Source: Apostichopus japonicus (lineage: Eukaryota; Echinodermata; Holothuroidea; Aspidochirotida; Stichopodidae). Taken from it: a stretch of 64,000 bases of DNA. How positions within the stretch are numbered: the first letter of the stretch is position 1; each line of letters begins with the position of its first letter. The stretch spans positions 20,397,376 to 20,461,375 of the forward strand of contig NC_092567.1 in NCBI RefSeq assembly GCF_037975245.1. Reading direction: 5' to 3'. Of this stretch, positions 36,002-47,065 are shown piece by piece. The notes beneath the pieces were generated by a model. That model was not told the DNA's origin. It saw only the letters and a program-made list of their open reading frames with translations, and searched no databases. The position numbers and the translations under genes are program-made.

Positions 36002-36250
36002 TGTTTGATCTCTAGAGTAAGGCAAAATATGTCACCAAAAACAGAACTAGTATTGTTCGATACAGGTGACAAACGCCTACAGTGGAATTACGACCTTCCT
36101 TACCGGTTTCGAACCTCTGGACATACGATCAGCGTTCATAGCCTAGTGGTTAGGGTGTCCTCGTACAGAGCGGAAGGCCCGTGGTTCGAATCCAGGTGGA
36201 GGCTGAAAGTTGTTTCACTGTTCTTGATTTTCCAACTCATTACGATTTTC

Positions 36251-36254
<4 letters not shown>
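35470..36254 (-). repeat. segmental duplication remnant D
   Basis: The minus strand of 35500-35938 matches the left flank of copy A (5482-5920) and the start of B (45780-46187). The minus strand of 36000-36254 matches 4000-4260 of the left flank of A, including the SINE. No CUB exon follows to the left, so D is a truncated unit lacking the gene. Confidence 0.75.
36131..36254 (+). mobile_element. tRNA-derived SINE, second copy
   Basis: Same family as 4013-4123, on the plus strand. It has a tRNA-like head (ATAGCCTAGTGGTTAGGG, then CGTGGTTCGAATCCAGG) and a body ending TTTTCCAACTCATTACG, directly followed by an (AT)n run. Confidence 0.7.
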
Positions 36255-36309
<55 letters not shown>

Positions 36310-36379
36310 TATAGATATATATATATGTGTGTGTATGTGTGGGTGTGTGTGTGTGAATAACGAAAAAACTAAAGGCTGG

Positions 36380-36660
36380 ATCTCGAGTGAGACACAATAA
36401 TTGAATTAGGTAAGTGATTGAAAGTAAAACAGCCAATGTTTGGTTTTTGCAGAGCTTTCGAGCGAAACTAGCTCTTCTTCAGTGCATGATCGCCGAAAGT
36501 GAAAAGGAGTAGCAGGAAATGAAACTAGCGTGATGAAACGAGTTTATGTCATCAATGAAGAGTTTTAGATTTGTCTCGCCGTGGGTCCATATCATGAAGA
36601 TATCGTCAATGAAACGTAACCACGTGTGTGGTTTCAAGTTTTGTCGAATGCCAAAATTCG
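36380..36660 (-). mobile_element. Penelope-like element fragment (reverse transcriptase end plus 3' part)
   Basis: On the minus strand the peptide KPHTWLRFIDDIFMIWTHGE matches the catalytic YIDD-type region of Penelope-like reverse transcriptases. It is followed at a short distance by CTGAAGAAGAGCTAGTTTCG, a type of sequence common in the 3' part of such elements. Most of the element is absent; it is a fossil. Confidence 0.7.
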
Positions 36661-37170
36661 CTGACGATACAGAAAATTCGCAGATCTGAAAGTATTTCCT
36701 CAAATATTTAAAACATCAATCATTAACCTGTCATCAATGTTGAGAACCTATTGTTCTCAAATTACACTGATGTATACTACTGAAATAATTGTTTTTTTTT
36801 TTTGTTATGCTAAGAAGCCTTTACGTAACTATGAAAATTATAATCAATGCACTCCCCCGACAACACCCCCCCCCCTTCAAATAAATGAACTGAAAGTACA
36901 ATTAGTTATCGCCTTATTTCATATCCGTGCATAGCCACTTTGAAGAAGAGCTATAACTGCTATACCTGTTATATTTTATTATTCTTGTTTAAGTATTCTT
37001 ACCGGCATGAAAAATGAAATAATATTTACTGTTTAGTTCTATAACCGTGCTACACCCCAGTTTTGATTTTTACAACTCGCCAGACCATGTTCTCTCACAC
37101 GGTATACTTTTTACTCCTTGCAATGATAAAGCACATGTCTATGACCTCATGGACATAATTTCATTTTAAT

Positions 37171-40100
37171 TTATGATAGTTCCTCATATAAATGTTCTTC
37201 GTAGTAAACACTTTCAATGTGATCAGCCTTTTCATCGAAATGGCTAAGTGTCTCTTTTGAATTTTCCGCAATTTCTCTTTTTATCAAGGGGGGAGAATGG
37301 TCGAGTGCGGAACACTCTCCAGTAGTCGGTCTTTCAGTCGAATTATCATTCTCATCATCTAACTGCAAGTAATCACTGTTAGTAATCCCCTCGTCAATCG
37401 ACTGTGAGTAGCGGTGACTCATCTCGCTTGGATTCGATGCTACTGTCACGCGACTGACATCCGCAACAATCTTTTTCGTGCATTTGTCTCGATTCTCCAC
37501 ATTTTCACTATCTAGTCTGGATTGGACGATTAGATCGACTACTAAACCTTGCTGATTTGTCCTTTCGGGAGTAAATCGATCCGGTTTAAAGTAAGAACAC
37601 TTGAAACTAGTACTCGTAGGAGAATCGCAGTCGTCTGACTGGCGGTCATGACCATTGTTCCGTGCTTCAGTCGGTTCTTCATATTCGAGCTTGCATGCAG
37701 GAGAGAGAGGAGGGTCCGGAAGGGGTGCTCTGTCTCTCAGTAACAACAAGTTTGAAGTCGCTAGTGGTACAGAGTTTCGTTTTCTTGATAACAGGCATGA
37801 AACGGCGACTATTGTAATTAATAAGACATTGAAACCAGCTGATGCAATCGATATTTTCATTGAAAGATTGAAACCGTTCTTTTCTCCAGGTGAAAGCACC
37901 GATGATTCTGTCAAAAGCATTGAATGTTATAACGTGGATTATAAAATGAAGGTCCATATCACTATTATTATGATTATGATTATGAGTTTGCCAATGATGA
38001 ATTGATAATGACTATGACAAGACAATGACAAGACTATGACCATACTATAACTATGACTGACTATGACTGGCTATGACTATGACAAGACTATGACAAGACT
38101 ATGAGTATGACTGACTATGACTATATGACTGACTAAGACTATGACAAGACTATGACTATGAAAAGACTATGACTATGATTATGACTATAACTATGACTAT
38201 TACAAGACTATGACCATGTTATGTGTATGACTGACTATGTCTATTACTATGTCTATGACTATGACAAGACTATGACTGACTGTGAGTATGACAAGACAAT
38301 GATTATGACTACGACTATGGCAAGACTATGACTGACTATGACAAGACTATGACTATGACTGACTATGACTATGGCTATGACATTGACTACGATTATGACA
38401 AGACTATGACTAAGACTATGACAAGACTATGACTATGACTACGCACCGGAATTCGACGCCTTAATTCACTGGGCTATATGGACACCACTGGCAAGCATGT
38501 ACGCAGGAGAGCAGTGGGTATACTATATGGGTGGGTACGCACCCCTTCCCCCATCCCATTTCACCTTCAACGTCAGTAAACGAAAAAGTCGGAGATTTAC
38601 TGCGCGGATCGATAATAGTTATTAGCACAATAAGCACAAATTACCTTGCGGTTAAGAACTAAGTTTATACCCAATCTATGCACGCTCCCACATATAAAGT
38701 AGTCTGGGAGAATGTCTAATTTCCACCAACCCCATTGGACACACCCGTGAAATCTTGCACACGTCACTGCAGCCAACATTTATTATACGTAACAGAGTTC
38801 ATACAATGTAATACCTTGTATTTTAACATATGAATAAACAGTGAAAATTATAACTTATGACTTAAACTATAAGATTTGTGTGTTTTAAACAACACGAAGA
38901 TAATATTCAATCGGTCTTGACGTTCCCAATATGGACTCCTTATTGAATCACACATGACACAAACAAACCGTGTCTTATACAGGCTGGGTGCGGGAAGGAG
39001 GGGGGGGGGGGTTACGAGGGGTCCGATGGTTGTGTTAAGGGCGGAGGTGACCTCACATATTGTTAGGGTAAGAGGACCTTCCCTTTTGAGAAAGTATTGT
39101 AAAATCGAGGGTGCTTTGATGCAAACTGATGATATTTTGCAATTTCTGAAGCGAAGTTGGAGAATTTCGACTGTTTATATTTGTACATGATATGTACTTA
39201 TATTATGTACACTATATAGAGAGTTTTATGTAATATTCTGGCAACCCAGATTTTTCCAGAAGTACATATGGTTGCTTCCCTGTACACATATGATTTAAAT
39301 TGATGGATATATAAGGCAATCAGATATCTGTTCATGGAGACTGAAAGCTAAGCAAGAACTTGTTTATTTATTTTTTATCTCCTGTAGAGAAATCATAACG
39401 ATTTACCCTTGTGCTTGCAATTTATTATGTGATATGCAAGCAGGCAGAAATATCGAAATATAATAATACATCAGCCCATTTGCTTTGCAATCACTTGGAA
39501 TATTTTCGCAGTGGTCGATATTTGAGGCAATTGTGTCTCATATAATTGAAAGGGCGTACTGTGAAGGTTCATAATAAACCCAAGTACCATTTACTATACC
39601 ATAGAACAAGAAAAAGAGTGGTCCTATAACATATACATGTTTCCCTTAGTGTATCGTAATAGCTCAGAAATATATATTCCCTGACAAAATTTGACTACAG
39701 CGGATTATAGTAACCACATGATAATTCAATTCGGGTTATAAATATGACCATACTGCGCATTTTCAAGTTGAACTTTGTGCGTAATTTGTATGACGAAAAT
39801 ATAACATTGTTAACAGGAAAATATAGCCTTAATACAATACACTTGTGGATGGATTTTTCGAAAGTGGGTAATTATTGGTAGGTTTCCTTTGCACTTTTCA
39901 TCAAATTTGTGATCGGCGCTACATTTTATGGACAAAACATGCTTATAGAAGGAGTGAGTGGGTTTGTGGGGGGGGGGGCGGGGGGGGTGTTTGACATATA
40001 GAATTATATAATTGCAGATAATGATAATGTTATATAATATTTGATATACCAGTGCAGCGGTAAGTCGGTATAAATACGTCATATTTATATATTGAATATT

Positions 40101-42728
40101 CATATAACCTGTCACAACGAATTCGAAGGATCTTTCGTGTGGTGTGTCAGAAGTAGTTCCGTCGGTCGAACCTTAAATAAGCAAATCAAGTGTTCATATT
40201 GTATATTTTATATCAGAGATCATTTTATGGTTTGCCCCTGCCTCAAAATACGTGCCTACACATTGAAGGCTTTATCCATCTCACCCTTTATACACACACA
40301 CACACACGCACACGCACACACACATATGTTGGTTTTACATTCCAACCGAGGACCCCATTGTATTTTCCTTTGTTCAAATCCACGTACCCTAACCTTAACA
40401 ATAGCCTATACAATAGCAATTCTTCCGAGGACGTGGTGATTCTTTAGAAATCACAACCGAGGACCTGGAATTCTTTTGTTCAAGTCCTCGGTCAGACAGA
40501 AAAACAAACGCAGACGCACACACACACACACACACACAAAACCACTACAGGACGGACATTATAGCCAATACTTTTGCCACGCAAATAAATATGAACTCTG
40601 GCTACGGGCCTGCGCGGGGGTGATGGAAGAGGATTAATTCAGGATAGGTGGGGGAGGGAGCACAAATGTTGACTGACGTCCATCCTGGGATTCTTTCGGG
40701 GAGGGGAGTGGGGGAAAGTGAGGTTAGATGCAAAATCTTGCTCATTTTGTGCACAGTTTCGTTTCCATCATTTTAACTACATTTGGACATATGCATAGCA
40801 CAATCATTCATTTTTAGATTGTGCTTATGAATGTAAGCCTTTTCGCGTGAAGTAAAGTATATTGGTAGGGGAAGGGTACCTCATTACCCATGTCCCCACC
40901 CCATGGGTGAGCCTGATGAGCTGGTGTTGGTATGGGTGGGCTATAGGGAAAGAGTATATGGACCGCGTGTCCTATATTGTAGGTTGAAGTGTGGATAGGG
41001 AAAGAAAGTGGTGAACGACTATTAGGTTGATCATGTGCGAAGTGTAAGCTCAGTGTTTAACACCGGTGTTAATTAACACCGGTGCCTTTCAATCATAAGG
41101 TCCCCGGTTCGAGTAACTCCCAGATTAATGTATGTCGTCCAGTTACAGAGTTGTTGACAATTAACAATTCATAATTATGGACGTTAAATATGAATGTGAG
41201 AGACTGACTTCAGTCAGCTTGCGGCTTTGATAAGCCAAGTAGGCTTCTTCGCGAGTTCCTGCTTGCAGGAGATCTAATATATACATACATGTGCCACTAG
41301 ATTTCGCGCCAGTAGAAGAAAAAAATCTCGGACAAGTTTTCGAAAGAGAAGAAAATTAAGTTTAATTATAACTCACCCATTTCCGTTTGGGTGTTACCAA
41401 TATTAGGCATCAACTCCGGGTAAATGGGATTAAAAGTTGCACGAGCGAGGAAACCACTCCATCCGAGATTACTGTCACTTTTAAAAAGAAGGAACATGGC
41501 ATTCCCCGTGCTGGTGGTTGGTGTTGGGACACTGTACCCACAAAGAGTCTTTATGGTGGTAGCAGATGAGGACACACCGTCATGTATCTGAATAGATACC
41601 AAATTCAAGATTGTTCTTTATGAATTTGATCAAATCACCTCACAGAAATCCGAGTTTATATATATCATAGGCTTATATTGTACTTCCAGCTCACTCAATA
41701 CACAATATCCAAGATTTATTTCAATTAATTCTGAGAAGGATGTCAAAAATAACAAACGTCCAGCCATAACACAGCTGCCCCAACCCCTTCTCCTAAACAT
41801 ATTTCTGCATTTGAATAATGGCATTGTTTATATACGTTGAAGAAAAGAAAAGATCAGATTGAAGACTCGGATACAGGGAAGGGGGATGGCGGAGGGGGGG
41901 GTGGGGGACGTTGGCTTGGTTCGTTGTTATATCCATGAATTACGGTACGGGTGTATTTGCCTGTATTTAACTTTATTAAGAGTTAAACCACACATGCGCA
42001 AAATTGAAAATTCCCCGTACCCACAAATTCGACTATATGCTTTCAATGTTATCATAATGTGCATTAATATAAACATCCTTATTATTTAATATACTTTCGA
42101 TTTCATATAACCATGTTGATGCAAAGCAGGATATGAAGTCAGCGAACCAATCACATTAAAACGGATATAGCCTATATTGATCAGGTGCGAATCTTGGGGG
42201 GGGGGTAGGGGGAGGTAGACACTGCCACCCCGCCCCCACATTCAATATGCACTCTTCAATAGTTTTTAGCAGACGGTTAACTTTTGCTGCGAACGATGCA
42301 GGAACTCCGTCCCCTCCTTCAATAATCCCAGGATCCCACCCCTCTTTAATGAAACCCTGGCTCCACCCATGAAGATTCTTCACGCAGGTTTTTTCTATAC
42401 GCGGAATGGTATAGACCTGCACAAAGTATAACACCTCCTTGTTTCTAGCATATGACTTAACACGGAAGTTACGTCACTCGCACAATCGCTGTTTGAATCA
42501 TGAATCCATTTATGCTAATTCGAGAACTCACCGATAGACTGTCGTACCGACACCGTTCACCGTACAACGGGGAACCTGCTTCGATTTTAAACGAGCTGAA
42601 CGAGAGCGTCACCGTTGTTAAATCTGGCGCTATGATCAAGTACCAGCACGTCACACGATGACCGTACTCGCCGGGGTAGTTGGGTGACGTTATGTTGCAC
42701 CCATTGGTTGAACAGATAACGTTACAGG
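37171..42728 (-). CDS. CUB-domain single-pass membrane protein with YxxL tail, copy B (5' exons not identified)
   Basis: Exons on the minus strand: 42532-42728, 41377-41587, 40109-40171 and 37171-37907. Phases match copy A, and all exons are open. The CUB half-exon reads CNVICSTNGCNITSPNYP. Compared with A it has two extra cysteines five residues apart, replacing Ile and Gly, which could pair with each other or with a partner. The exon matching 12396-12458 of A is deleted, which keeps the frame because that exon is 63 nt in phase 1-1. The last exon has the same membrane helix (SIASAGFNVLLITIVAVSC) followed by LSRKRN, and the tail keeps SDYLQL and LYEEL. The C-terminal motif has His at -2 and no longer fits a strict ITIM, and the NYNSI tyrosine of A is replaced (NDNST). 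I infer a type I receptor. Start codon and signal peptide were not located. Confidence 0.72.
37940..38445. repeat. GACTAT-type microsatellite in the intron before the last exon of gene B
   Basis: About 500 bp of interleaved GACTATGACAAGACTATGA-type units. The same intron in C (47890-48215) has a related array. In A the site is a much less regular repeat. The array is next to the acceptor of the last exon. Confidence 0.9.
40109..40171 (-). other. stalk exon of gene B (63 nt, symmetric)
   Basis: Flanked on the minus strand by TATTTAAG and GTTATATG. It encodes STDGTTSDTPHERSFEFVVT. It is one codon shorter than in A and open throughout. Being phase 1-1 it can be skipped without a frameshift. Confidence 0.7.
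40340..40493. mobile_element. small inverted-repeat insertion in a CA repeat (copy B)
   Basis: The insert begins AACCGAGGACC and ends GTCCTCGGT, forming short inverted repeats, and sits inside a CA run. A related insert is at the matching place in C (about 52402-52551), and A has an uninterrupted GT run there (10122-10158). It therefore entered after A split off and before B and C separated. Confidence 0.55.
41038..41287 (+). mobile_element. tRNA-derived SINE inserted in copy B
   Basis: A and C lack this block (near 9652 and 53006). Possible 6-bp duplication CATGTG at 41032-41037 and 41288-41293. The head has an A-box-like AAGCTCAGTGTTTAACACC and a B-box CCCCGGTTCGAGTAACTCC. The tail carries GGCTTTGATAAGCC and CCTGCTTGCAGG inverted motifs. 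Within the head, 41061-41084 is a perfect 24-bp palindrome that seems to come from a duplication of the D-arm sequence. Confidence 0.65.
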
Positions 42729-43547
42729 CTACCGCATGGGGATAATTAACAAGAAACAGATGTTAACATGGAGATTTTCTAGTAATTACTGCGCCAATTA
42801 AAGTAGCCATTGATCAATCTAAGACAAAAGTTGCTCTAACCCTCTGTTTGTGTTTAGTCTCCAGTATTCGGTATTGTATCATGCGCGGTTATAGTCAAGT
42901 CCTTTTAACTCGAGTTGCATGATTTTGTCCGAATCATAGCCGCTTAGGTCAAGTCCACTATACTGCACTGAGCCCGTGTGCGAGCGGCCGAGCCCAAATC
43001 AATCTCGGTCCGAGTCGTAGCCGATTCCGAGTTCACCGAACTTACCCACATTCCAGTAATTTAATAATTAATGACAACCACTTAAAACATTTGTATTAAT
43101 AAAGGGGAAACCACAGAACCAAATCATCATCTTTAGCTTAATGTGACAGAGACATTTGTGAAGAACAATTCTCCCAAACAGCTTAGAAAAATCTTGCTCT
43201 CTTTGGGAGACATAAAGTAGTTCAAACGCCGCCTCTGGGAGCCGTCATATCGTAAAATCTATAGTCACTGTGCCACTATAGGCCCTAAAGGAGCTGAAAC
43301 ACTTGACTTACTATCTGGTTGACTTATCATATCTACAAGTCGGAACGTAAACCTGTTGTGACCCTGAAAGCTATCATACCATCACTACACATCTTTGTCA
43401 CTATAGCTTCAATATATTTTATATTCAACACTTGCCAAAACCCATCCCCTTTACTACAGAAAATAAACATAGTATAACATATAACCATAGGCGTAGGAGG
43501 AGGGGGGCTGGGGGGGCTGCAGCCCCCCAACAATTATTTTGGGTGAA

Positions 43548-44000
43548 AATTCGGGCAGTATGCTGAGAATTTTTCGGGCACCTACTGGAAGAATAATAAT
43601 ATGCAATGTGTTTTTCTGGGGTTTTTTTGGTAAAAATTTGGCAATATGCTGAGAATTATTCGGGCATCTACTGAAAGAATAATAATTTGCAATGTGTTTT
43701 TAAATTTTTGGTGAAAATTCGGGCAATAGGCCTATGCTGAGAATTTTTCGAGCACCTACTGAAAGAAGAATAATTTGCAATGTGTTTTTCAAATATTTTG
43801 GTGAAAATTCGGGCAATAGGCCTATGCTGAGAATTTTTCGAGCACCTACTGAAAGAAGAATAATTTGCAATGTGTTTTTCAAATATTTTGGTGAAAATTC
43901 AGGCAATATGCTGAGAATTTTTTCGGGCACCTACTGAAAGAATAATAATTTGCATTTTTTTTCAAATTTTTTGGTGAAAATTTGGGCAATATGCTGAGAA
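43548..44000. repeat. tandem array inside the hAT element, period near 85-90 bp
   Basis: About five to six units of GGGCAATATGCTGAGAATTT, GCACCTACTGAAAGAA and AATAATTTGCAATGTG. A further part-unit follows the nested insertion at 44401, showing that the nested element entered the array. Confidence 0.9.
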
Positions 44001-44016
44001 TTTTTCGGGCACCTAC

Positions 44017-44400
44017 CAGTGGCAGAGCGTCCATACAGTCAGAGGGGCGATGACCCCTGACGGACTCAAATGGACTGCTGGCGCCTTTTTCAGCTTTTTC
44101 CCACTTTTTACGTATTCGCGATTATTGACTTTTTTATTGCGCTCTCAAATACCTATTGAAATTTTTCACAATTTGTTGGTGCAATTTTCTGACAAATGGC
44201 GATGACACCTATTTATTCTTTATTTATCTGCAAATTAGCAAGGCCCGGAAAGGGTCATTTCCGGCGATCTAGGGAGTATCTTTACTCAAAAATTTCTGTA
44301 CGCTCCGCGCCAACCTGTGGTGGCGCTCCGCTTAGATAGTGTCAAAAGCGCCCCTACAGACCATTCTCTCCCCCCCCCCCCTCCCCTAGCTCCGCCACTG
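44017..44400. mobile_element. nested hAT-type element (384 bp)
   Basis: Ends are CAGTGGCAGAGCG and GCTCCGCCACTG. The flanking 8 bp agree at seven positions (GCACCTAC at 44009-44016 and TCACCTAC at 44401-44408). It carries one copy of the shared core (44240-44340). It is inserted in the tandem array of the host element and so is younger than that array. Confidence 0.8.
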
Positions 44401-45399
44401 TCACCTACTGAAAGAAGAAGAATTTGCAATGTGTTTTTCAATGGTTAAACTTATATTATTATTATTATTGTAACGACTTCCCCAATTATACTAACCAATA
44501 TAGAAGGGTAATAACACGGAAATAATTTAATGTTATTGGCAGGTGATGTAATAACTGATGGATGCCTATATGATATGCACATAACATGTAGAACGCGCGA
44601 GGAGCGCGCGAAAAAAATTTGGTTATATTTTTCGGGCAAGTCGTTACAGCCCCCCCCCCCCCAAATCAAATGAGGCGCCTATGCATATAACACAAAACAT
44701 ATAAGTATTTGAAGGACATGTATGATCGCGGTTGTCATATATTAAACTTGATCAAGTATTTATATGATCTTGCAGGGTGACGAAACATTAAATCATTGAT
44801 ATCTCCAAAATGAGACAAGATATTTTTTCCTTTATAGTTTGCGGAAGTTGTTCATATTTTAAGCGTGTTGAAGTAAAATGTCATCCACTTTCTGTTAAAA
44901 TGTGGACGAAAGTATTGGCGAAACCTTTAGAGTAGTCTGGTTAGTCCAGTCAATCACTGTTATGTTAGGAAATGATAAAACACATCAGTTTTCAACTTAT
45001 TAACGGGTACTCACCTTTGCCAGTTTTAACTGATAAAGCCATGAGAATCGGCTATATACATTTTTATCGAGTTATGAAAGGTACAAACATAAAAAGGAAA
45101 TCAAGCCTTCATTCTAAGTCACTGTGTCATATAGACAAGATTAATAGAATGGTTTAGGTTCATTTAAATGAAATGAAATTAAATAAAATGAAAATGAAAT
45201 ATGCAGCTCGGCTTGCAGTGTGCAGCTTATTCCGACAGTTTCTTCATTTTCGTTATTGTTTTTTTTTTTTTTTTTGAAATGCAGTCTGATCGCCTAACCA
45301 ATGATTATATATAACGAGGGGTTTGTTGTCGAATGGTATTGATAATAATCGCCAAAAGGTGTCCTTGATTGGAATATCTTAGTAAATGTAAATACGTAC

Positions 45400-45514
45400 C
45401 TGACATTGAGAGTGGAACTTGCCAGCAGAATGTTATTAAAATCGCCAGAAATCTTGATGGGAATATGCAAATGCAATACATGATCGTTGGTTAAGTACGA
45501 GCAATTCTTTAAAC
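45400..45514 (-). other. possible upstream exon of CUB gene B
   Basis: Minus strand, acceptor-like GACGACAG before it and donor GTACGT after it. The frame reads LKNCSYLTNDHVLHLHIPIK and then ISGDFNN. C keeps the same frame with several substitutions. It could encode an extracellular segment ahead of the CUB domain, but the exon linking it to 42728 was not found. Confidence 0.4.
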
Positions 45515-45645
45515 CTGTCGTCCAGTCAGTAAAACGGTTCATTTGCTACTTTCAACTTCAGACTGAATGATCAATGTAGTTTAATCCATAAGTGTCAACA
45601 ATGCATTCAACGAAAGCGAAAGAGGTATTCTATTTGAAGCAATGC

Positions 45646-45709
<64 letters not shown>

Positions 45710-46198
45710 TCATTTAAATTCATATATATTCATTTATATTTATAAACATATGAGGTAAACAGGGGTAAGTGTTTCTAAAGTGATCGTGTATGGAACATAG
45801 AGGATACCGTACATAAATTACAGCAGTTGTCGGTAAGTTGCAGCCAGTTGCGGGACAAAAGCCCCTACGTTTACTACCGTTCAGGACCTAATGTTATGCG
45901 TTGCCGTTGGAACAGAAAATTGACCTAACATGTTATATATATACAAATTTAAGCGTTCAATATTTTCCTCATATAGTAGTTAACGATACAGGACGTTGAC
46001 AATGTATCATGTTGAAATATCTTTCTTGAGCTGTCAATCAGTACATTTGTCATAAACTGACAGCAAAGAGGTTAAAACATATTAATTAAAAAGGTATGGC
46101 TACGGATGCTTATTGGCTCCATGTTCTTTTGAATTTGTATAAATTACAGAATTACAGGAGCTTTAGAAGCACTAGTGCTAGGGGCATATGTATATGTG

Positions 46199-46271
<73 letters not shown>

Positions 46272-46285
46272 ATATATATATATTT

Positions 46286-46345
<60 letters not shown>

Positions 46346-46348
<3 letters not shown>

Positions 46349-46900
46349 CGTTAATGTTTCGGTTCGGGATTTGCTTTTAGCCGTTTTGATGGCATTTTCA
46401 ATAGTACCCCGAAAATACTGTCTGTTTAGGATGTGTTGTGACATGTAGTTCTTTGGTGTGGGAATCAAAATCGACTTCAGAGGAGCAAATGCGTCGAATG
46501 CGCAACGCTTGAGTTTACGGAATATTTCTGGTACAGTGACGTGGATAGCAACTGCTTGGTAAAAGGTAGTTGTGCTTGTTCGTGGGTTTATTGCACAAGT
46601 CTGTTCTGGGTGAACCATTTTGTAGGGTCACAGTGGTGTCCAGGAAGTGAACGTTATGTCCAGAAAAATCTGCAGTAAATTTGATAGTGTGATGAAACGA
46701 GTTTATGTAATCATTAATGAAGAGTTCTAGATTTGCCTCGCCATGGGTCCATATCATGTAGATATCGTCAATGAAACGTAACTACGTGTGTGGTTTTAAG
46801 TTTTGTCGAGATAGAAATTCTTTCTCGAGGTTTCCCATCAAGATGTTGGCTAATACGGTGCCATTTTGGTACCCTCTGCGGTGCCTTGAATTTGGCATTA
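46346..46900 (-). mobile_element. Penelope-like element fragment (reverse transcriptase)
   Basis: On the minus strand the peptides LRFIDDIYMIWTHGE, HFLDTTVTLQNGSPRTDL and NKPTNKHNYLLPSSCYP match, in order, the conserved C-terminal part of Penelope-like reverse transcriptases. The element is incomplete and broken. It occupies the same position downstream of gene C as the fragment at 36380-36660 does downstream of gene B. Confidence 0.8.
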
Positions 46901-47065
46901 AATATGAAATAATATTTACTGTTTAGTTCTATAACCGTGCTACCCCCCCCCCCCCCATTTTTGATTTTGACAACTCGCCAGACCATGTTCTTTCACACGG
47001 TATTCTTTCTACTCCTTGCAATGATCAAGCACATGTCTATGACCTCATGGATATGTTTCTTTAAT

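Larger units (their letters stand above)
43486..44683. mobile_element. hAT-type element in copy B with tandem repeats and a nested element
   Basis: Ends are CATAGGCGTAGGAGG and GAGGCGCCTATG. A perfect 8-bp duplication CATATAAC lies at 43478-43485 and 44684-44691. Inside are a 90-bp tandem array (43548-44000) and the complete nested element 44017-44400. No transposase is encoded. C is empty here. Confidence 0.85.
36876..46187 (-). repeat. segmental duplication, copy B
   Basis: Homologous to A (inverted) and C (direct) through exons, introns and flanks. Private features are a SINE insertion (41038-41287), a hAT element with nested insert (43486-44683) and loss of the fold-back element seen in A. 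It shares with C an insertion in a CA repeat (40340-40493) and loss of one stalk exon, so B and C form the younger pair. Confidence 0.85.

Noticed and set aside
43734-43937. Repeat-containing protein with MLRIFRAPTERR units
   Set aside because: It is the translation of an 85-90-bp tandem array inside a hAT element, open only by chance.
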